DNA of 64,000 nt from contig NZ_LMHU01000001.1 in assembly GCF_001428505.1 (NCBI RefSeq), positions 1,816,131 through 1,880,130 of the forward strand, given 5' to 3'. Origin of the DNA: Terrabacter sp. Root181. GTDB lineage: Bacteria; Actinomycetota; Actinomycetes; Actinomycetales; Dermatophilaceae. The translations under genes were made by a program, and so were the position numbers. The notes beneath the pieces were generated by a model. The model saw nothing but the letters and a program-made list of their open reading frames with translations. It was not told where the DNA came from and made no database searches. Of this stretch, positions 26,800 through 35,241 are shown piece after piece (positions within the stretch are counted from its first letter, which is position 1; each line of letters starts with the position of its first letter).

Positions 26800-27477
26800 G
26801 TGCGTGCCCCGGTCCGGTCGAGCGAGCGGTTCGCCGTCGTGCGCGACCTCGCCGAGCGCGTCGTCGCGCTGCGGCCGGGTGAGCGCGTGGCCGTGGCTGT
26901 CGACGGGTTCGACGGCGCGGGCAAGACGGTGCTCGCCGACCAGCTCGCCGAGGTGATCGGCGCGGTCGACCGTGCCCGCGACGTGCTGCGCGTGTCGATC
27001 GACGGCTTCCACCGCCCCCGGGCGCAACGGGTCGCCCGAGGCCGCGGCCCCGAGACCTTCTACGAGGACTCCTACGACTACGCCGCGTTCCGTCGCGCCG
27101 TCATCGAGCCGTTCCGTCGTGGCGAGCCGGTCACCACGGCCGTCAACGACGTGGAGGCCGACCGGCCGGTGCACCCCGAGCCGGTCGCGGTCGGACGCGA
27201 CCCGGTGCTCGTCGTCGACGGCATCTTCCTCCAGCGGCCCGAGCTCGCCGACGTGTGGGACGCCGCGGTCTGGGTCGACGTGCCCTTCGAGGTGTCGGTG
27301 CCGCGCGGCAACGCCCGGTTCGGCGACGGCCACGACCCCGACCCCGACGCGGAGCCGAACCGGCGCTACGTCGGCGGCCAGCGGCTCTACCTCGCCGCGG
27401 TCGACCCGCGCGCCCGCGCGACGTGGGTCCTCGACAACACCGACCTCGAGCGCCCGGTGCTGCACCCACGGCGCTGA
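26800..27477 (+). CDS. P-loop nucleoside/uridine kinase-like protein
   Basis: About 225 residues. Walker A VDGFDGAGKTVLADQL is near residue 40. VSIDGFHRPRAQRVARGRG follows as the substrate region, YEDSYDYAAFRRAVIEPFRRG matches uridine kinase-like proteins, and Walker B-like LVVDGIFLQRPEL is near residue 130. RGNARFGDGHDPDP then RRYVGGQRLY complete the lid region. It probably phosphorylates a small alcohol or nucleoside; the substrate is unknown. The start is uncertain: GTG 26800 lies just after the ispG stop, and GTG 26773 would overlap ispG. Neither has a good ribosome binding site. Confidence 0.75.
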   Translation: MRAPVRSSERFAVVRDLAERVVALRPGERVAVAVDGFDGAGKTVLADQLAEVIGAVDRARDVLRVSIDGFHRPRAQRVARGRGPETFYEDSYDYAAFRRAVIEPFRRGEPVTTAVNDVEADRPVHPEPVAVGRDPVLVVDGIFLQRPELADVWDAAVWVDVPFEVSVPRGNARFGDGHDPDPDAEPNRRYVGGQRLYLAAVDPRARATWVLDNTDLERPVLHPRR

Positions 27478-27564
27478 GCACGGCGGAGGTCACGGACAGC
27501 CCGTGACGGGGCTGGTGAAGCGCGCCGGGGTGACAGGGTGCCCGCGGGCAGGCACTCTTGGGTG

Positions 27565-28410
27565 GTGCTCCGCCAACGCCTCCCCGTGCGACCGCTGTCG
27601 GTGGCCGACCACGACGCCGCGCTCGAGGTGTGCGCGCGCGACCGGGTGGCCAACGCCTTCGTCGCGGCGCGCATCGTCGAGGGCTCGTTGCGCGCCTCGC
27701 CGGGCGCGCTCCTCGGCCACTGGGGCGACGGGGAGCTGCGCGGCCTCGCGTGGGTCAGCGCCAACGTCGTGCCGGTCGAGCTCGACGACGACGGGGTCAC
27801 GGCCGTCGCGGCGCGGATCAGCCGCATGCGACGCCAGTGCGCCTCGATCTTCGGCCCGAGCGCGCAGGTCGGCGGCCTGTGGGACCGGCTCGGCCCGATG
27901 TGGGGACCGGTCCGCGCGATCCGCACCCACCAGCCGCTGCTGACGACGCGCGCCCGGCCCTCGGGCCTCGGCCTGACGCTCGACCCCGACGTGCGCCCGG
28001 CGCGCCTCGACGAGGTCGACCTCGTCCTGCCCGCGGCCGCCCACATGTTCACCGAGGAGATCGGCTACCCGCCGTACTTCGGCTCCGACCGCGGTTACCG
28101 GTCGAGCCTGGCCGCACTCATCCGCGCCGGCCACACCTTCGTCAAGGTCGAGGACGGCGAGGTCGTCTTCAAGGCCGACGTGGGCTCGCTCGCGCTGGGC
28201 TGCGCGCAGGTCCAGGGCGTGTGGCTGCACCCCAGGCTGCGCGGACGGGGGCTCTCGGTGCCGGCCATGGCGAGCGTCGTCGAGCAGGTGCTGTCGGGCC
28301 TGGCCGACGAGGTGTCGCTCTACGTCAACGACTTCAACGTCGCGGCCCGGGCGACCTACGAGCGCTGTGGCTTCCGCGAGGTCGGGGCGTTCACCACCGT
28401 CCTGCTCTAG
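27565..28410 (+). CDS. GNAT acetyltransferase with DUF4081-like N-terminal domain
   Basis: About 281 residues. The N-terminal half (LPVRPLSVADHDAALEVCARD) resembles DUF4081, itself a GNAT-like fold. The C-terminal half is a GNAT domain with the acetyl-CoA-binding segment VWLHPRLRGRGLSVPAMASV near residue 220 and the closing LYVNDFNVAARATYERCGF. A protein of this layout follows ispG in mycobacteria, so the neighbourhood supports a conserved actinobacterial gene of unknown substrate. The start is uncertain among GTG codons at 27538, 27562 and 27565. Confidence 0.82.
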   Translation: MLRQRLPVRPLSVADHDAALEVCARDRVANAFVAARIVEGSLRASPGALLGHWGDGELRGLAWVSANVVPVELDDDGVTAVAARISRMRRQCASIFGPSAQVGGLWDRLGPMWGPVRAIRTHQPLLTTRARPSGLGLTLDPDVRPARLDEVDLVLPAAAHMFTEEIGYPPYFGSDRGYRSSLAALIRAGHTFVKVEDGEVVFKADVGSLALGCAQVQGVWLHPRLRGRGLSVPAMASVVEQVLSGLADEVSLYVNDFNVAARATYERCGFREVGAFTTVLL

Positions 28411-28429
28411 CCTCACCGGGCGCCCAGCC

Positions 28430-28435
28430 TAGGGT
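28430..28435 (+). promoter_or_regulatory. Putative -10 box of the DoxX-like gene
   Basis: TAGGGT lies seven bases before the ATG at 28443. Confidence 0.45.
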
Positions 28436-28442
28436 GGGGCCC

Positions 28443-28853
28443 ATGAAGACCGCCACGAACGCACCGCTCGGCAAGGACGCCATCGCCCTGGCCGGCCTCT
28501 TCCTCACCTCGGGCACCATGCACTTCGTGAAGCCCGAGCCGTTCGAGGCGATGGTGCCCCGGCAGCTGCCCTCGCGCCGGGCACTGGTGTATGCGTCCGG
28601 CGCACTCGAGATCGCTTGTGCCGTCGGCCTTTTCATCCCTCACACCCGTCGCGCCGCGGGACTCGCGTCCGCGGCCCTGCTCGTCGCCGTCTTCCCGGCC
28701 AACGTCACGATGACGGGCCAGGCCAAGCGCCGGCTCGACCGCGACCCCGACGACCCGAAGAAGCAGGGCTACCTCGCCGCCACCGTCGCACGGCTGCCGC
28801 TCCAGTGGCCGATGATCCGCGCCGCGCTGCGCGCCGGGGGTGTGGTGCGCTGA
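28443..28853 (+). CDS. DoxX-like small membrane protein
   Basis: 136 residues with four hydrophobic segments and the family start LAGLFLTSGTMHFVKPEPFEAM. YASGALEIACAVGLF and AAGLASAALLVAVFPANVTM follow, as in DoxX/MauE-type small membrane proteins. The long basic segment QAKRRLDRDPDDPKKQGY is cytoplasmic. Function is not known for this subgroup. It converges on the GNAT gene at its 3' side. Confidence 0.75.
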   Translation: MKTATNAPLGKDAIALAGLFLTSGTMHFVKPEPFEAMVPRQLPSRRALVYASGALEIACAVGLFIPHTRRAAGLASAALLVAVFPANVTMTGQAKRRLDRDPDDPKKQGYLAATVARLPLQWPMIRAALRAGGVVR

Positions 28854-28857
28854 GGCG

Positions 28858-29706
28858 TCAGCCGCCGAAGGTGATGCTGATGCTGTCGCCCACCCGGCGG
28901 TAGCCCATGGCCTGGTAGATGGCGTTCGACGTCGGGTTGGCGAGGTCGGTGTAGAGCATGCACGACTCGCCCGCGTCGAGGCGCGCACGGCTGAGGGCCG
29001 CGACCACCCCGCTCGCGTAGCCCCGGCCACGCAGCGCCGGCGGCGTCCACACGCCCGAGATGCGGGTGACGCCGCCGTTGGCGGGGGAGGCGTACGCCAT
29101 CGACACGGCGCGGCCGGCGTCCTCCCAGAGGCCGACCCGACCGTGCTCGACGTGCCGGGCGAGGGATGAGGCTGCCCGCCCACCTCCCTCGATGGCGTCG
29201 ACGAACTGCTGGTGCCAGTCGTCGACGAGCGCGGTGTCGGCGCCGTCGGCCGGCCGGAAGGAGCCGCTGACCTCGAAGGGCACTCGCGGGCGCGTCGGCA
29301 GGTCGAAGCGACCCACCTCCATGACGACCGTCGTCGTCGCTCCCGTGCGGGTGGCCCACTCGTCGGCGAAGGCCTCGGCCGGCCCCCGCCGGCCGCCGAC
29401 GCCCGGCAGCTCGTCGCCCTGGTCCGCGAGCAGCGCGGCGAGGTCGCGGGCCTCGTCAGCCGTAGCCAGCGCGATGTGGAGCGGGTGTGGCGGTGTGTGC
29501 ATGACGGCGCCGACGAGCCGGTCAGCGTCGTCGGCGACCACCCACCAGCGCGGGCCGACGTAACGGCCCGGGTCGGCGACGAGGCCCTCCGTCACGCTCG
29601 CGACGACGCTGAGCGCCTCCGGCTCCTGCCGGACGAGACCGTCGAGACGTGCCCGGGCCTCGGCGGGGTCGGTGACCAGCGTGAACGTGGAGGAGGAGCG
29701 CGGCAT
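28858..29706 (-). CDS. GNAT-family N-acetyltransferase
   Basis: 282 residues. The C-terminal GNAT domain is clear: ISGVWTPPALRGRGYASGVV (acetyl-CoA pyrophosphate loop RGRGYA) and LYTDLANPTSNAIYQAMGYRRVGD. The N-terminal half (VVADDADRLVGAVMHTPPH) may be a second, degenerate GNAT fold, as in double-GNAT proteins. The acceptor is unknown. The ATG start lies inside the octamer CGGCATAC described under findings. Confidence 0.85.
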   Translation of the reverse strand: MPRSSSTFTLVTDPAEARARLDGLVRQEPEALSVVASVTEGLVADPGRYVGPRWWVVADDADRLVGAVMHTPPHPLHIALATADEARDLAALLADQGDELPGVGGRRGPAEAFADEWATRTGATTTVVMEVGRFDLPTRPRVPFEVSGSFRPADGADTALVDDWHQQFVDAIEGGGRAASSLARHVEHGRVGLWEDAGRAVSMAYASPANGGVTRISGVWTPPALRGRGYASGVVAALSRARLDAGESCMLYTDLANPTSNAIYQAMGYRRVGDSISITFGG

Positions 29707-29712
29707 ACGACA

Positions 29713-29718
29713 ACTCTC
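29713..29718 (-). promoter_or_regulatory. Putative -10 box of the GNAT gene
   Basis: On the minus strand GAGAGT lies six bases before the ATG at 29706. Confidence 0.35.
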
Positions 29719-29772
29719 GCAAAGGTGGCGGGCCCGTCGCGAGCCGTTTCCGTGGCCGGCGGCCGGAGGCCG

Positions 29773-30576
29773 TCAGACGTGGGCGATGACCTCGGCGTGG
29801 GTCATCGCGAACCACGCGTCCGGGTGTCGCGACCAGGCGTGCCAGGCGTCGCTGATCTCCGCGAGCTCCTCGGGTGTCACGAGCCCGCGCTCGACGGCCT
29901 GCGTCGCAAAGGTCGACTCGAGCGTGCGCCGCGCCCATGTGCCGCCCCACCAGCCGCACTGCTCAGGCGTCGCATACGTCCACAGGGAGGCTGACGGCGT
30001 GAGGTGGGACAGGCCGGCGGCGTGCGCCCACGCGACGAGGTGGCGCCCGGCATCCGGCTCGGCGTGGTTGAGCCGTGCCAGGCGGCGGTAGAGCCCCAGC
30101 CAGCGCGTCATGCCCTCGGAGGCCGGGTGCCACGCCATCGAGGCGTAGTCGACGTCGCGCACCGCGACGAGGCCACCCGGGCGCGCGACCCGCGCCATCT
30201 CGCGCAGGGCCCCCACGGGGTCGGTGAGGTGCTGGAGCACCTGGTGGGCGTGGACGACGTCGAAGGACGCTCCGGCATACGGGAGCCGCATGACGTCGGC
30301 GAGCTCGAACCGCGTGCGATCGTCGCCACGCGCCGCAGCGAGGCGACGGGTCTGGTCGAGGGGGCCGTCGACGTTCTCGACACCGACGACCTGACCCGAC
30401 GGGCCGACCGCCTCGGCGAGGTCGAGCGTGATCGTGCCGGGTCCGCAGCCCACGTCGAGGACTAGCAGGCCCTCGCGGAGGTGGGGGAGCAGGTACGCCG
30501 CCGAGTCGGCGGCGGTGCGCGCGCCGTGCGACGCGAGGACGCTCGCGTGGTGACCGTGGAGGTAGACGTCAGCCAT
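29773..30576 (-). CDS. Class I SAM-dependent methyltransferase
   Basis: 267 residues. Motif I LLVLDVGCGPGTITLDLAEA near residue 40, followed by VVGVENVDGPLDQTRRLA, FELADVMRLPYAGASFDVVHAHQVLQHL-like motifs II and III, and EMARVARPGGLVAVRDVDY. This is the UbiE/COQ5-like small-molecule methyltransferase pattern. The substrate is not evident. The gene is monocistronic, with the terminator of the sugar transporter operon just upstream. Confidence 0.85.
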   Translation of the reverse strand: MADVYLHGHHASVLASHGARTAADSAAYLLPHLREGLLVLDVGCGPGTITLDLAEAVGPSGQVVGVENVDGPLDQTRRLAAARGDDRTRFELADVMRLPYAGASFDVVHAHQVLQHLTDPVGALREMARVARPGGLVAVRDVDYASMAWHPASEGMTRWLGLYRRLARLNHAEPDAGRHLVAWAHAAGLSHLTPSASLWTYATPEQCGWWGGTWARRTLESTFATQAVERGLVTPEELAEISDAWHAWSRHPDAWFAMTHAEVIAHV

Positions 30577-30583
30577 GGGGGCG

Positions 30584-30589
30584 ACGCTA
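30584..30589 (-). promoter_or_regulatory. Putative -10 box of the methyltransferase gene
   Basis: On the minus strand TAGCGT lies seven bases before the ATG at 30576. Confidence 0.5.
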
Positions 30590-30630
30590 CGCCTCGCCCG
30601 CAGCGCGAGGCTGGAGCGTCCGGGGACGAC

Positions 30631-30660
30631 GAAGGCCCGCCCCTGACGGGGCGGGCCTTC
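30631..30660 (-). terminator. Strong hairpin terminator of the monosaccharide transporter operon
   Basis: A perfect 13-bp stem, GAAGGCCCGCCCC with its reverse complement, encloses a TGAC loop 43 bp past the chvE stop codon. Confidence 0.85.
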
Positions 30661-30702
30661 ACCGAGCTTTCACCGAGACTGCGGTGACCGGGCGGACTCA
30701 GC

Positions 30703-31803
30703 TCACTTGGTGAGCGGGGCCAGCGTCGGGTCGTTCGCGTAGGCCTCGGCCGCGTTCTCCTTGGTCACGATGACCGGCGGCAGCAGGTTGGCCGGGACGA
30801 CCTTGACACCGTTGTTGTAGGACTTGGTGTCGTTGACGGTCGGCGTCTGACCCTTCTGGAGGGCGGTGACCATGGCGATGGTCTCCTTGACGAGGTTGCG
30901 CGTGTCCTTGTTGATGGTGGAGTACTGCTCACCCGCCATGATCGACTTGACCGACTCGACCTCGGAGTCCTGTCCGGTCACGATCGGCACCGGCTTGGTG
31001 GCATCCTTGACCGACGTGATGACCGCGCGGGCCAGGGTGTCGTTGGGCGAGAGCACGCCGTCGAGCGCGGCGCTCGTGTAGTTGGCCGCGAGGAGCGTGT
31101 CCATGCGCTTCTGGGCGTTCTCGGCCTTCCAGCCCTGGGTCACGACCTGGTTGAAGTCCTTCTGGCCGGAGACGACCTTCAGGGTGCCGTCGTCGATCTT
31201 CGGCTGGAGCACCTTCATGGCGCCGTCGAAGAAGACCTGGGCGTTGGCGTCGTCGGGCGATCCGGCGAACAGCTCGATGTTGTACGGGCCGTTCGGCTTC
31301 TTCTTGGCCATGCCGTCGAGCAGGGCCTGGCCCTGCAGCTCGCCGACCTTGAAGTTGTCGTAGGCCACGTAGTAGTCGACCGCCGGGGTGTTCTTCACGA
31401 GGCGGTCGTACGCGATGACCATGGCACCGGCGTCCTTGGCGGCCTTGAGCTGGGTGCCCAGCTGCGAGCCGTCGATGGCGCCGACGACGATGACCTTGGC
31501 GCCCTTGGTGACCATGGCCGAGATCTGGTTCTGCTGCTCCGACACGCCACCGTTGGCGAACTGCACGTCGCCCTGGAAGCCGGCGGCGGACAGGCCGTCC
31601 TTGAACAGCTGCTCGGCGAGCACCCAGTTCTCCGACGTCTTCTGCGGCAGGGCGACACCGATGACGGCGTTGGCGGGGAAGCCCGCCGCGGCGGAACCAC
31701 CGGATGCGCCCGGCGTCGTGCCGGTGTCGCTGTTCCGACCGCAACCGGTCAGAACAAGGGCGGCCACAGCCGTGACGCCCAGCACCTTGGTGAAGGTACG
31801 CAT
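30703..31803 (-). CDS. chvE: Monosaccharide ABC transporter substrate-binding lipoprotein (ChvE-like)
   Basis: 366 residues. The signal peptide ends in the lipobox LTGC near residue 21, followed by a Ser/Gly/Thr linker. The mature part is a periplasmic-binding-protein type I fold: VIGVALPQKTSENWVLAEQL, then KVIVVGAIDGSQLGTQLKAA and AMVIAYDRLVKNTPAVDYYV, matching ChvE/XylF-like sugar receptors. It would bind aldopentoses or hexoses outside the membrane and deliver them to the GguB permease. The ribosome binding site GGAAAGAGAG precedes the ATG. It is the last gene of the ATPase-permease-receptor operon. Confidence 0.92.
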   Translation of the reverse strand: MRTFTKVLGVTAVAALVLTGCGRNSDTGTTPGASGGSAAAGFPANAVIGVALPQKTSENWVLAEQLFKDGLSAAGFQGDVQFANGGVSEQQNQISAMVTKGAKVIVVGAIDGSQLGTQLKAAKDAGAMVIAYDRLVKNTPAVDYYVAYDNFKVGELQGQALLDGMAKKKPNGPYNIELFAGSPDDANAQVFFDGAMKVLQPKIDDGTLKVVSGQKDFNQVVTQGWKAENAQKRMDTLLAANYTSAALDGVLSPNDTLARAVITSVKDATKPVPIVTGQDSEVESVKSIMAGEQYSTINKDTRNLVKETIAMVTALQKGQTPTVNDTKSYNNGVKVVPANLLPPVIVTKENAAEAYANDPTLAPLTK

Positions 31804-31899
31804 GTGCTCTCTTTCCTCTCATCGCGTCCGGGCGGAGCGCGGATTCTTCTCGGCCTCGGGCGGCGCCCGGGACCGCGTCTCGTGAGCTGAGCCCGTGGC

Positions 31900-33198
31900 T
31901 CAGCTGGACTGGCGGATGGTCTCGCTGACCGGGGTCGTCTCGGTCGCCGCGGACGGCGGGGGCAGGGCGGAGGAGTCGTCGTCGCTCCCGCCGCGTCGGA
32001 AGTTGCGGGTCAGCATGCCGAGGAGCGACACCCGGCCCTGCGACTTGTTGTAGACGTCGAAGGCCACGGCGACGAGGAGCACGAGGCCCTTGATCATCTG
32101 GGTCGCGTCCGCGCCGATTCCCTTGAGCTGCAGACCGTTGTTGAGCACGGCCATGACGAGACCTCCGACGATGGAGCCGACGACGGTGCCGACGCCACCG
32201 GTGACGGCAGCGCCGCCGATGAAGACGGCCGCGATGGCGTCGAGCTCCCACCCGACACCGTCGGACGGGCCCGACGCGGTGGACCGGGCCACGAAGATCA
32301 TGCCGGCGAGGGCCGCCAGGATCGACATGTTCATCATGACGAGGAAGTTGACCTTCTTGCTCTTCACGCCGGAGAGTTCGGCCGCGTGGCGGTTGCCACC
32401 CACGGCGTAGATGTGGCGGCCGATGACGGTGCGGTTGGAGATGAAGCCGTAGACCAGCACGAGCACCGCAAGGATGATGCCGGAGATCGGGAACGACGTG
32501 CCGGGTCGGCCCGAGCCGAAGAGGAGCGTCGCCCCGATGATGGCGGCGCAGATGAGCCCGAGGCGCACCCACATGACCCATGCCTCCTCGACGTCCGCAC
32601 CGAGCTTGACGAGGGCGCGGCGGCTGCGGAGGCTACCGACGACGATCCCGATCGCGAGGAGCAGGCCGATGAGGACCGTGAGGTTGTTGTAGCCGGTGTC
32701 GGGGCCGACCTCGGGGAGGTAGCCACCGCCGATGACCTGGAAGTCCTCGGAGACCGGCACCGAGTTGGACTTGCCGACGTACTGGTTGGCGCCGCGGAAG
32801 AGGAGCATGCCCGAGAGCGTCACGATGAAGGCGGGGATGCCGACGTATGCCGTCCACATGCCCTGCCACGCACCGACGAGAGCGCCGATGGCGAGTCCGA
32901 ACAGGATGCCCATCCACCAGCTGAGGCCCCAGTCACGCATCGCGATGGCCACGCAGATGCCGACGAACGCCGCGACGGAGCCGACGGAGAGGTCGATGTG
33001 GCCGGCGATGATGACGAGCACCATGCCGATGGCGAGCACGAGGATGTAGGAGTTCTGCTGGAAGATGTTGATGACGTTGTCCGGCGTGAGCGTGAGCCCG
33101 TCGGTCCAGATCTGGAAGAAGATGATCAGCGCCACGAGGGCGAAGATCATGCCGAGCTGACGGGTGTCGCCACCGAAGATCTTCTTGACCTTGTCCAT
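31900..33198 (-). CDS. gguB: Monosaccharide ABC transporter permease (GguB-like)
   Basis: 432 residues with about ten to eleven membrane segments. MVLVIIAGHIDLSVGSVAAF near residue 60 is the sugar-permease signature of the RbsC/XylH family. The C-terminal VVGSIVGGLVMAVLNNGLQL and GLVLLVAVAFDVYNKSQGR match multiple-sugar permeases. The length exceeds RbsC because of an inserted loop with extra membrane helices, as in GguB. The ATG at 33198 is chosen; the longer frame upstream runs through the intergenic gap and gguA. Confidence 0.92.
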   Translation of the reverse strand: MDKVKKIFGGDTRQLGMIFALVALIIFFQIWTDGLTLTPDNVINIFQQNSYILVLAIGMVLVIIAGHIDLSVGSVAAFVGICVAIAMRDWGLSWWMGILFGLAIGALVGAWQGMWTAYVGIPAFIVTLSGMLLFRGANQYVGKSNSVPVSEDFQVIGGGYLPEVGPDTGYNNLTVLIGLLLAIGIVVGSLRSRRALVKLGADVEEAWVMWVRLGLICAAIIGATLLFGSGRPGTSFPISGIILAVLVLVYGFISNRTVIGRHIYAVGGNRHAAELSGVKSKKVNFLVMMNMSILAALAGMIFVARSTASGPSDGVGWELDAIAAVFIGGAAVTGGVGTVVGSIVGGLVMAVLNNGLQLKGIGADATQMIKGLVLLVAVAFDVYNKSQGRVSLLGMLTRNFRRGGSDDDSSALPPPSAATETTPVSETIRQSS

Positions 33199-33257
33199 GG
33201 GTGCAGTCCTGGCTGTGTCGGGTGTGGATGGGGGAGGGGTGGGTGCCGGCGCGCGGG

Positions 33258-34898
33258 TCACGCGCTCTCGCGCGTCGTCGCCTGGGAGCCGCCGTGGGTC
33301 CGTCGCGTCATGAGGCGCATCAGGGACTCCTGGTCGGCCTCTTCGCGCGACAGCACGCCCGTGACGGCGCCCTCGGCGATCGTGTAGATGCGGTCGGACA
33401 GGCCGATCAGCTCGGGGAGCTCGGAGGAGACGAGGATGACGCCCTTGCCCTCCGAGGCCATGCGCTGGATGATCCCGTAGATCTCGAACTTGGCGCCGAC
33501 GTCGATGCCGCGCGTCGGCTCGTCGAGGATGAGCAGGTCGGGCTCGGTGAAGAGCCACTTCGCGAGCACGACCTTCTGCTGGTTGCCGCCAGAGAGCTTC
33601 GCGACCCCTTCGTCCACGTTGGGAGCCTTGGTGCGCAAGGACTTCCGGTAGGACTCCGCGTAGTTGTACTCCTCGCGCTCGTCGACGACGAAGCCGCGGG
33701 TGATGCGCTGGAGCCGGGCCGAGACCGTGGTCCGCTTGATGTCGTCCAGGAGGTTGAGACCGAGGGTCTTGCGGTCCTCCGTGACGTAGGCGAGACCGGC
33801 GTCGATGGCGTCGGCGACGGACCGCAGCCGGATCTCCTTGCCGTCCTTGACGATGGTGCCCTCGACGTAGGTGCCGTAGGAGCGGCCGAAGAGGCTGCGC
33901 ATCAGCTCGGTGCGCCCGGCACCCATGAGGCCGGCGAAGCCGACGATCTCGCCGCGACGCACGAAGAAGTCGCTGTGCTTGGCCACGAGGCGGTCGGGCA
34001 CGCTCGGGTGGCGCACCGTCCAGTTCTTCACCTCGAAGAAGACCTCACCGATCTCGGGCGTGTGGTCGGGGAAGCGGGACTCGAGGTCACGACCGACCAT
34101 GCCGCGGATGATGCGGTTCTCGTCGACCCCGTCCTCCTTGACGCGCAGCGTCTCGATCGACTTGCCGTCGCGGATGATGGTGATGGAGTCGGCGATCTGC
34201 TCGATCTCGTTGAGCTTGTGGCTGATCATGATGCAGGTGACGCCCTTGGAGCGCAGGCCCGCGATGAGGTCGAGCAGGTGCTGTGAGTCGCCCGCGTTGA
34301 GCGCGGCGGTCGGCTCGTCGAGGATGAGCAGCTTGACGTCCTTGGAGAGCGCCTTGGCGATCTCGACGAGCTGCTGCTTGCCGACGCCGATGTCGCGGAT
34401 CTTGGTGTCCGGCTCCTCCTCGAGGCCGACGCGGGCGAGCAGCTCGCGCGCCTTGGCCCGGGTGGAGAGCCAGTTGATGACACCGCTCTTGGCCGTCTCG
34501 TTGCCGAGGAAGATGTTCTCGGCGATCGACATCTCCGGGATGAGGGCGAGCTCCTGGTGGATGATGACGATGCCGGCGTGCTCGCTGTCGCGGATGTTGT
34601 TGAACTCGCACACCTGGCCCTCGAAGTGGATCTCACCGTCGTAGGTGCCCGCGGGGTGCACCCCGGAGAGCACCTTCATGAGGGTGGACTTGCCGGCGCC
34701 GTTCTCTCCGCAGATCGCGTGGACCTCACCTCGGCGGACGGCCATCGAGACGTTCGAGAGCGCCTTGACTCCCGGGAACTCCTTGGTGATGTCCCGCATC
34801 TCGAGGATGACGCTGCCGGGCGTGTCGGCGGGGCCCGCCGCGGCGCCGGTGCTGTCTGCAGCCGATGATCCAGGAGCCGGGATGGAGGGGTCGCTCAT
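33258..34898 (-). CDS. gguA: Monosaccharide ABC transporter ATP-binding protein with two ABC domains (GguA-like)
   Basis: 546 residues. Domain 1 has Walker [17 protein letters not shown] near residue 72 and a divergent signature [13 protein letters not shown]. Domain 2 has the degenerate P-loop [16 protein letters not shown] near residue 325, the canonical signature [15 protein letters not shown] and Walker [15 protein letters not shown]. This asymmetry is usual for the RbsA/MglA/GguA family. An N-terminal Ala/Gly/Pro-rich extension of about 35 residues is unusual. The start follows AAAGGAG at a rather long spacing of about 13 bases. It heads the operon gguA-gguB-chvE. Confidence 0.92.
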   Translation of the reverse strand: MSDPSIPAPGSSAADSTGAAAGPADTPGSVILEMRDITKEFPGVKALSNVSMAVRRGEVHAICGENGAGKSTLMKVLSGVHPAGTYDGEIHFEGQVCEFNNIRDSEHAGIVIIHQELALIPEMSIAENIFLGNETAKSGVINWLSTRAKARELLARVGLEEEPDTKIRDIGVGKQQLVEIAKALSKDVKLLILDEPTAALNAGDSQHLLDLIAGLRSKGVTCIMISHKLNEIEQIADSITIIRDGKSIETLRVKEDGVDENRIIRGMVGRDLESRFPDHTPEIGEVFFEVKNWTVRHPSVPDRLVAKHSDFFVRRGEIVGFAGLMGAGRTELMRSLFGRSYGTYVEGTIVKDGKEIRLRSVADAIDAGLAYVTEDRKTLGLNLLDDIKRTTVSARLQRITRGFVVDEREEYNYAESYRKSLRTKAPNVDEGVAKLSGGNQQKVVLAKWLFTEPDLLILDEPTRGIDVGAKFEIYGIIQRMASEGKGVILVSSELPELIGLSDRIYTIAEGAVTGVLSREEADQESLMRLMTRRTHGGSQATTRESA

Positions 34899-35241
34899 CT
34901 GGTCGTCAACACTCCTTTGTGGTGTTTCGTGAGGCGCGGACGCCCTCCCCGATTGTTGCTCACCGTTCACCGGCGCGTGGCCGAACACCCCGGCGTGTTG
35001 TCACAAGGACGTCACGATGTCTGGACGAGTTCGAGCGCACCGCTGATCCGGCAGGCTCACTGAACACGCGGCGCTACTCGCGGGTCAAGTCCGTGACCGC
35101 TTCCTGTCCGGTCCGGACGGGAAGTGGACAGGACACGGGCCAACGGCGCATCCCGGGCGGCCGATATCCTGCCGGGGTTCCGCACCCGTGCGCGCCCCCG
35201 CGGCGGCGCTCGATGCATCCTGCACCACACGAGGAGTCCCG
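34899..35241. promoter_or_regulatory. 343-bp divergent gap between gguA and proS
   Basis: No gene is seen. It must hold promoters for both directions. AACAC/GTGTT with a six-base centre (34984-34999) is a possible operator near the sugar-transport side. TCCTGTCC (35102-35109) and GGACAGGA (35126-35133) form an inverted repeat enclosing GTCCGGAC on the proS side. I find no T-box-like specifier structure. No clear -10 box can be assigned. Confidence 0.45.

Noticed and set aside
34899-35241. T-box or riboswitch upstream of proS
   Set aside because: I could not find a T-box consensus, a specifier loop or a terminator/antiterminator pair. Only a short inverted repeat is visible.
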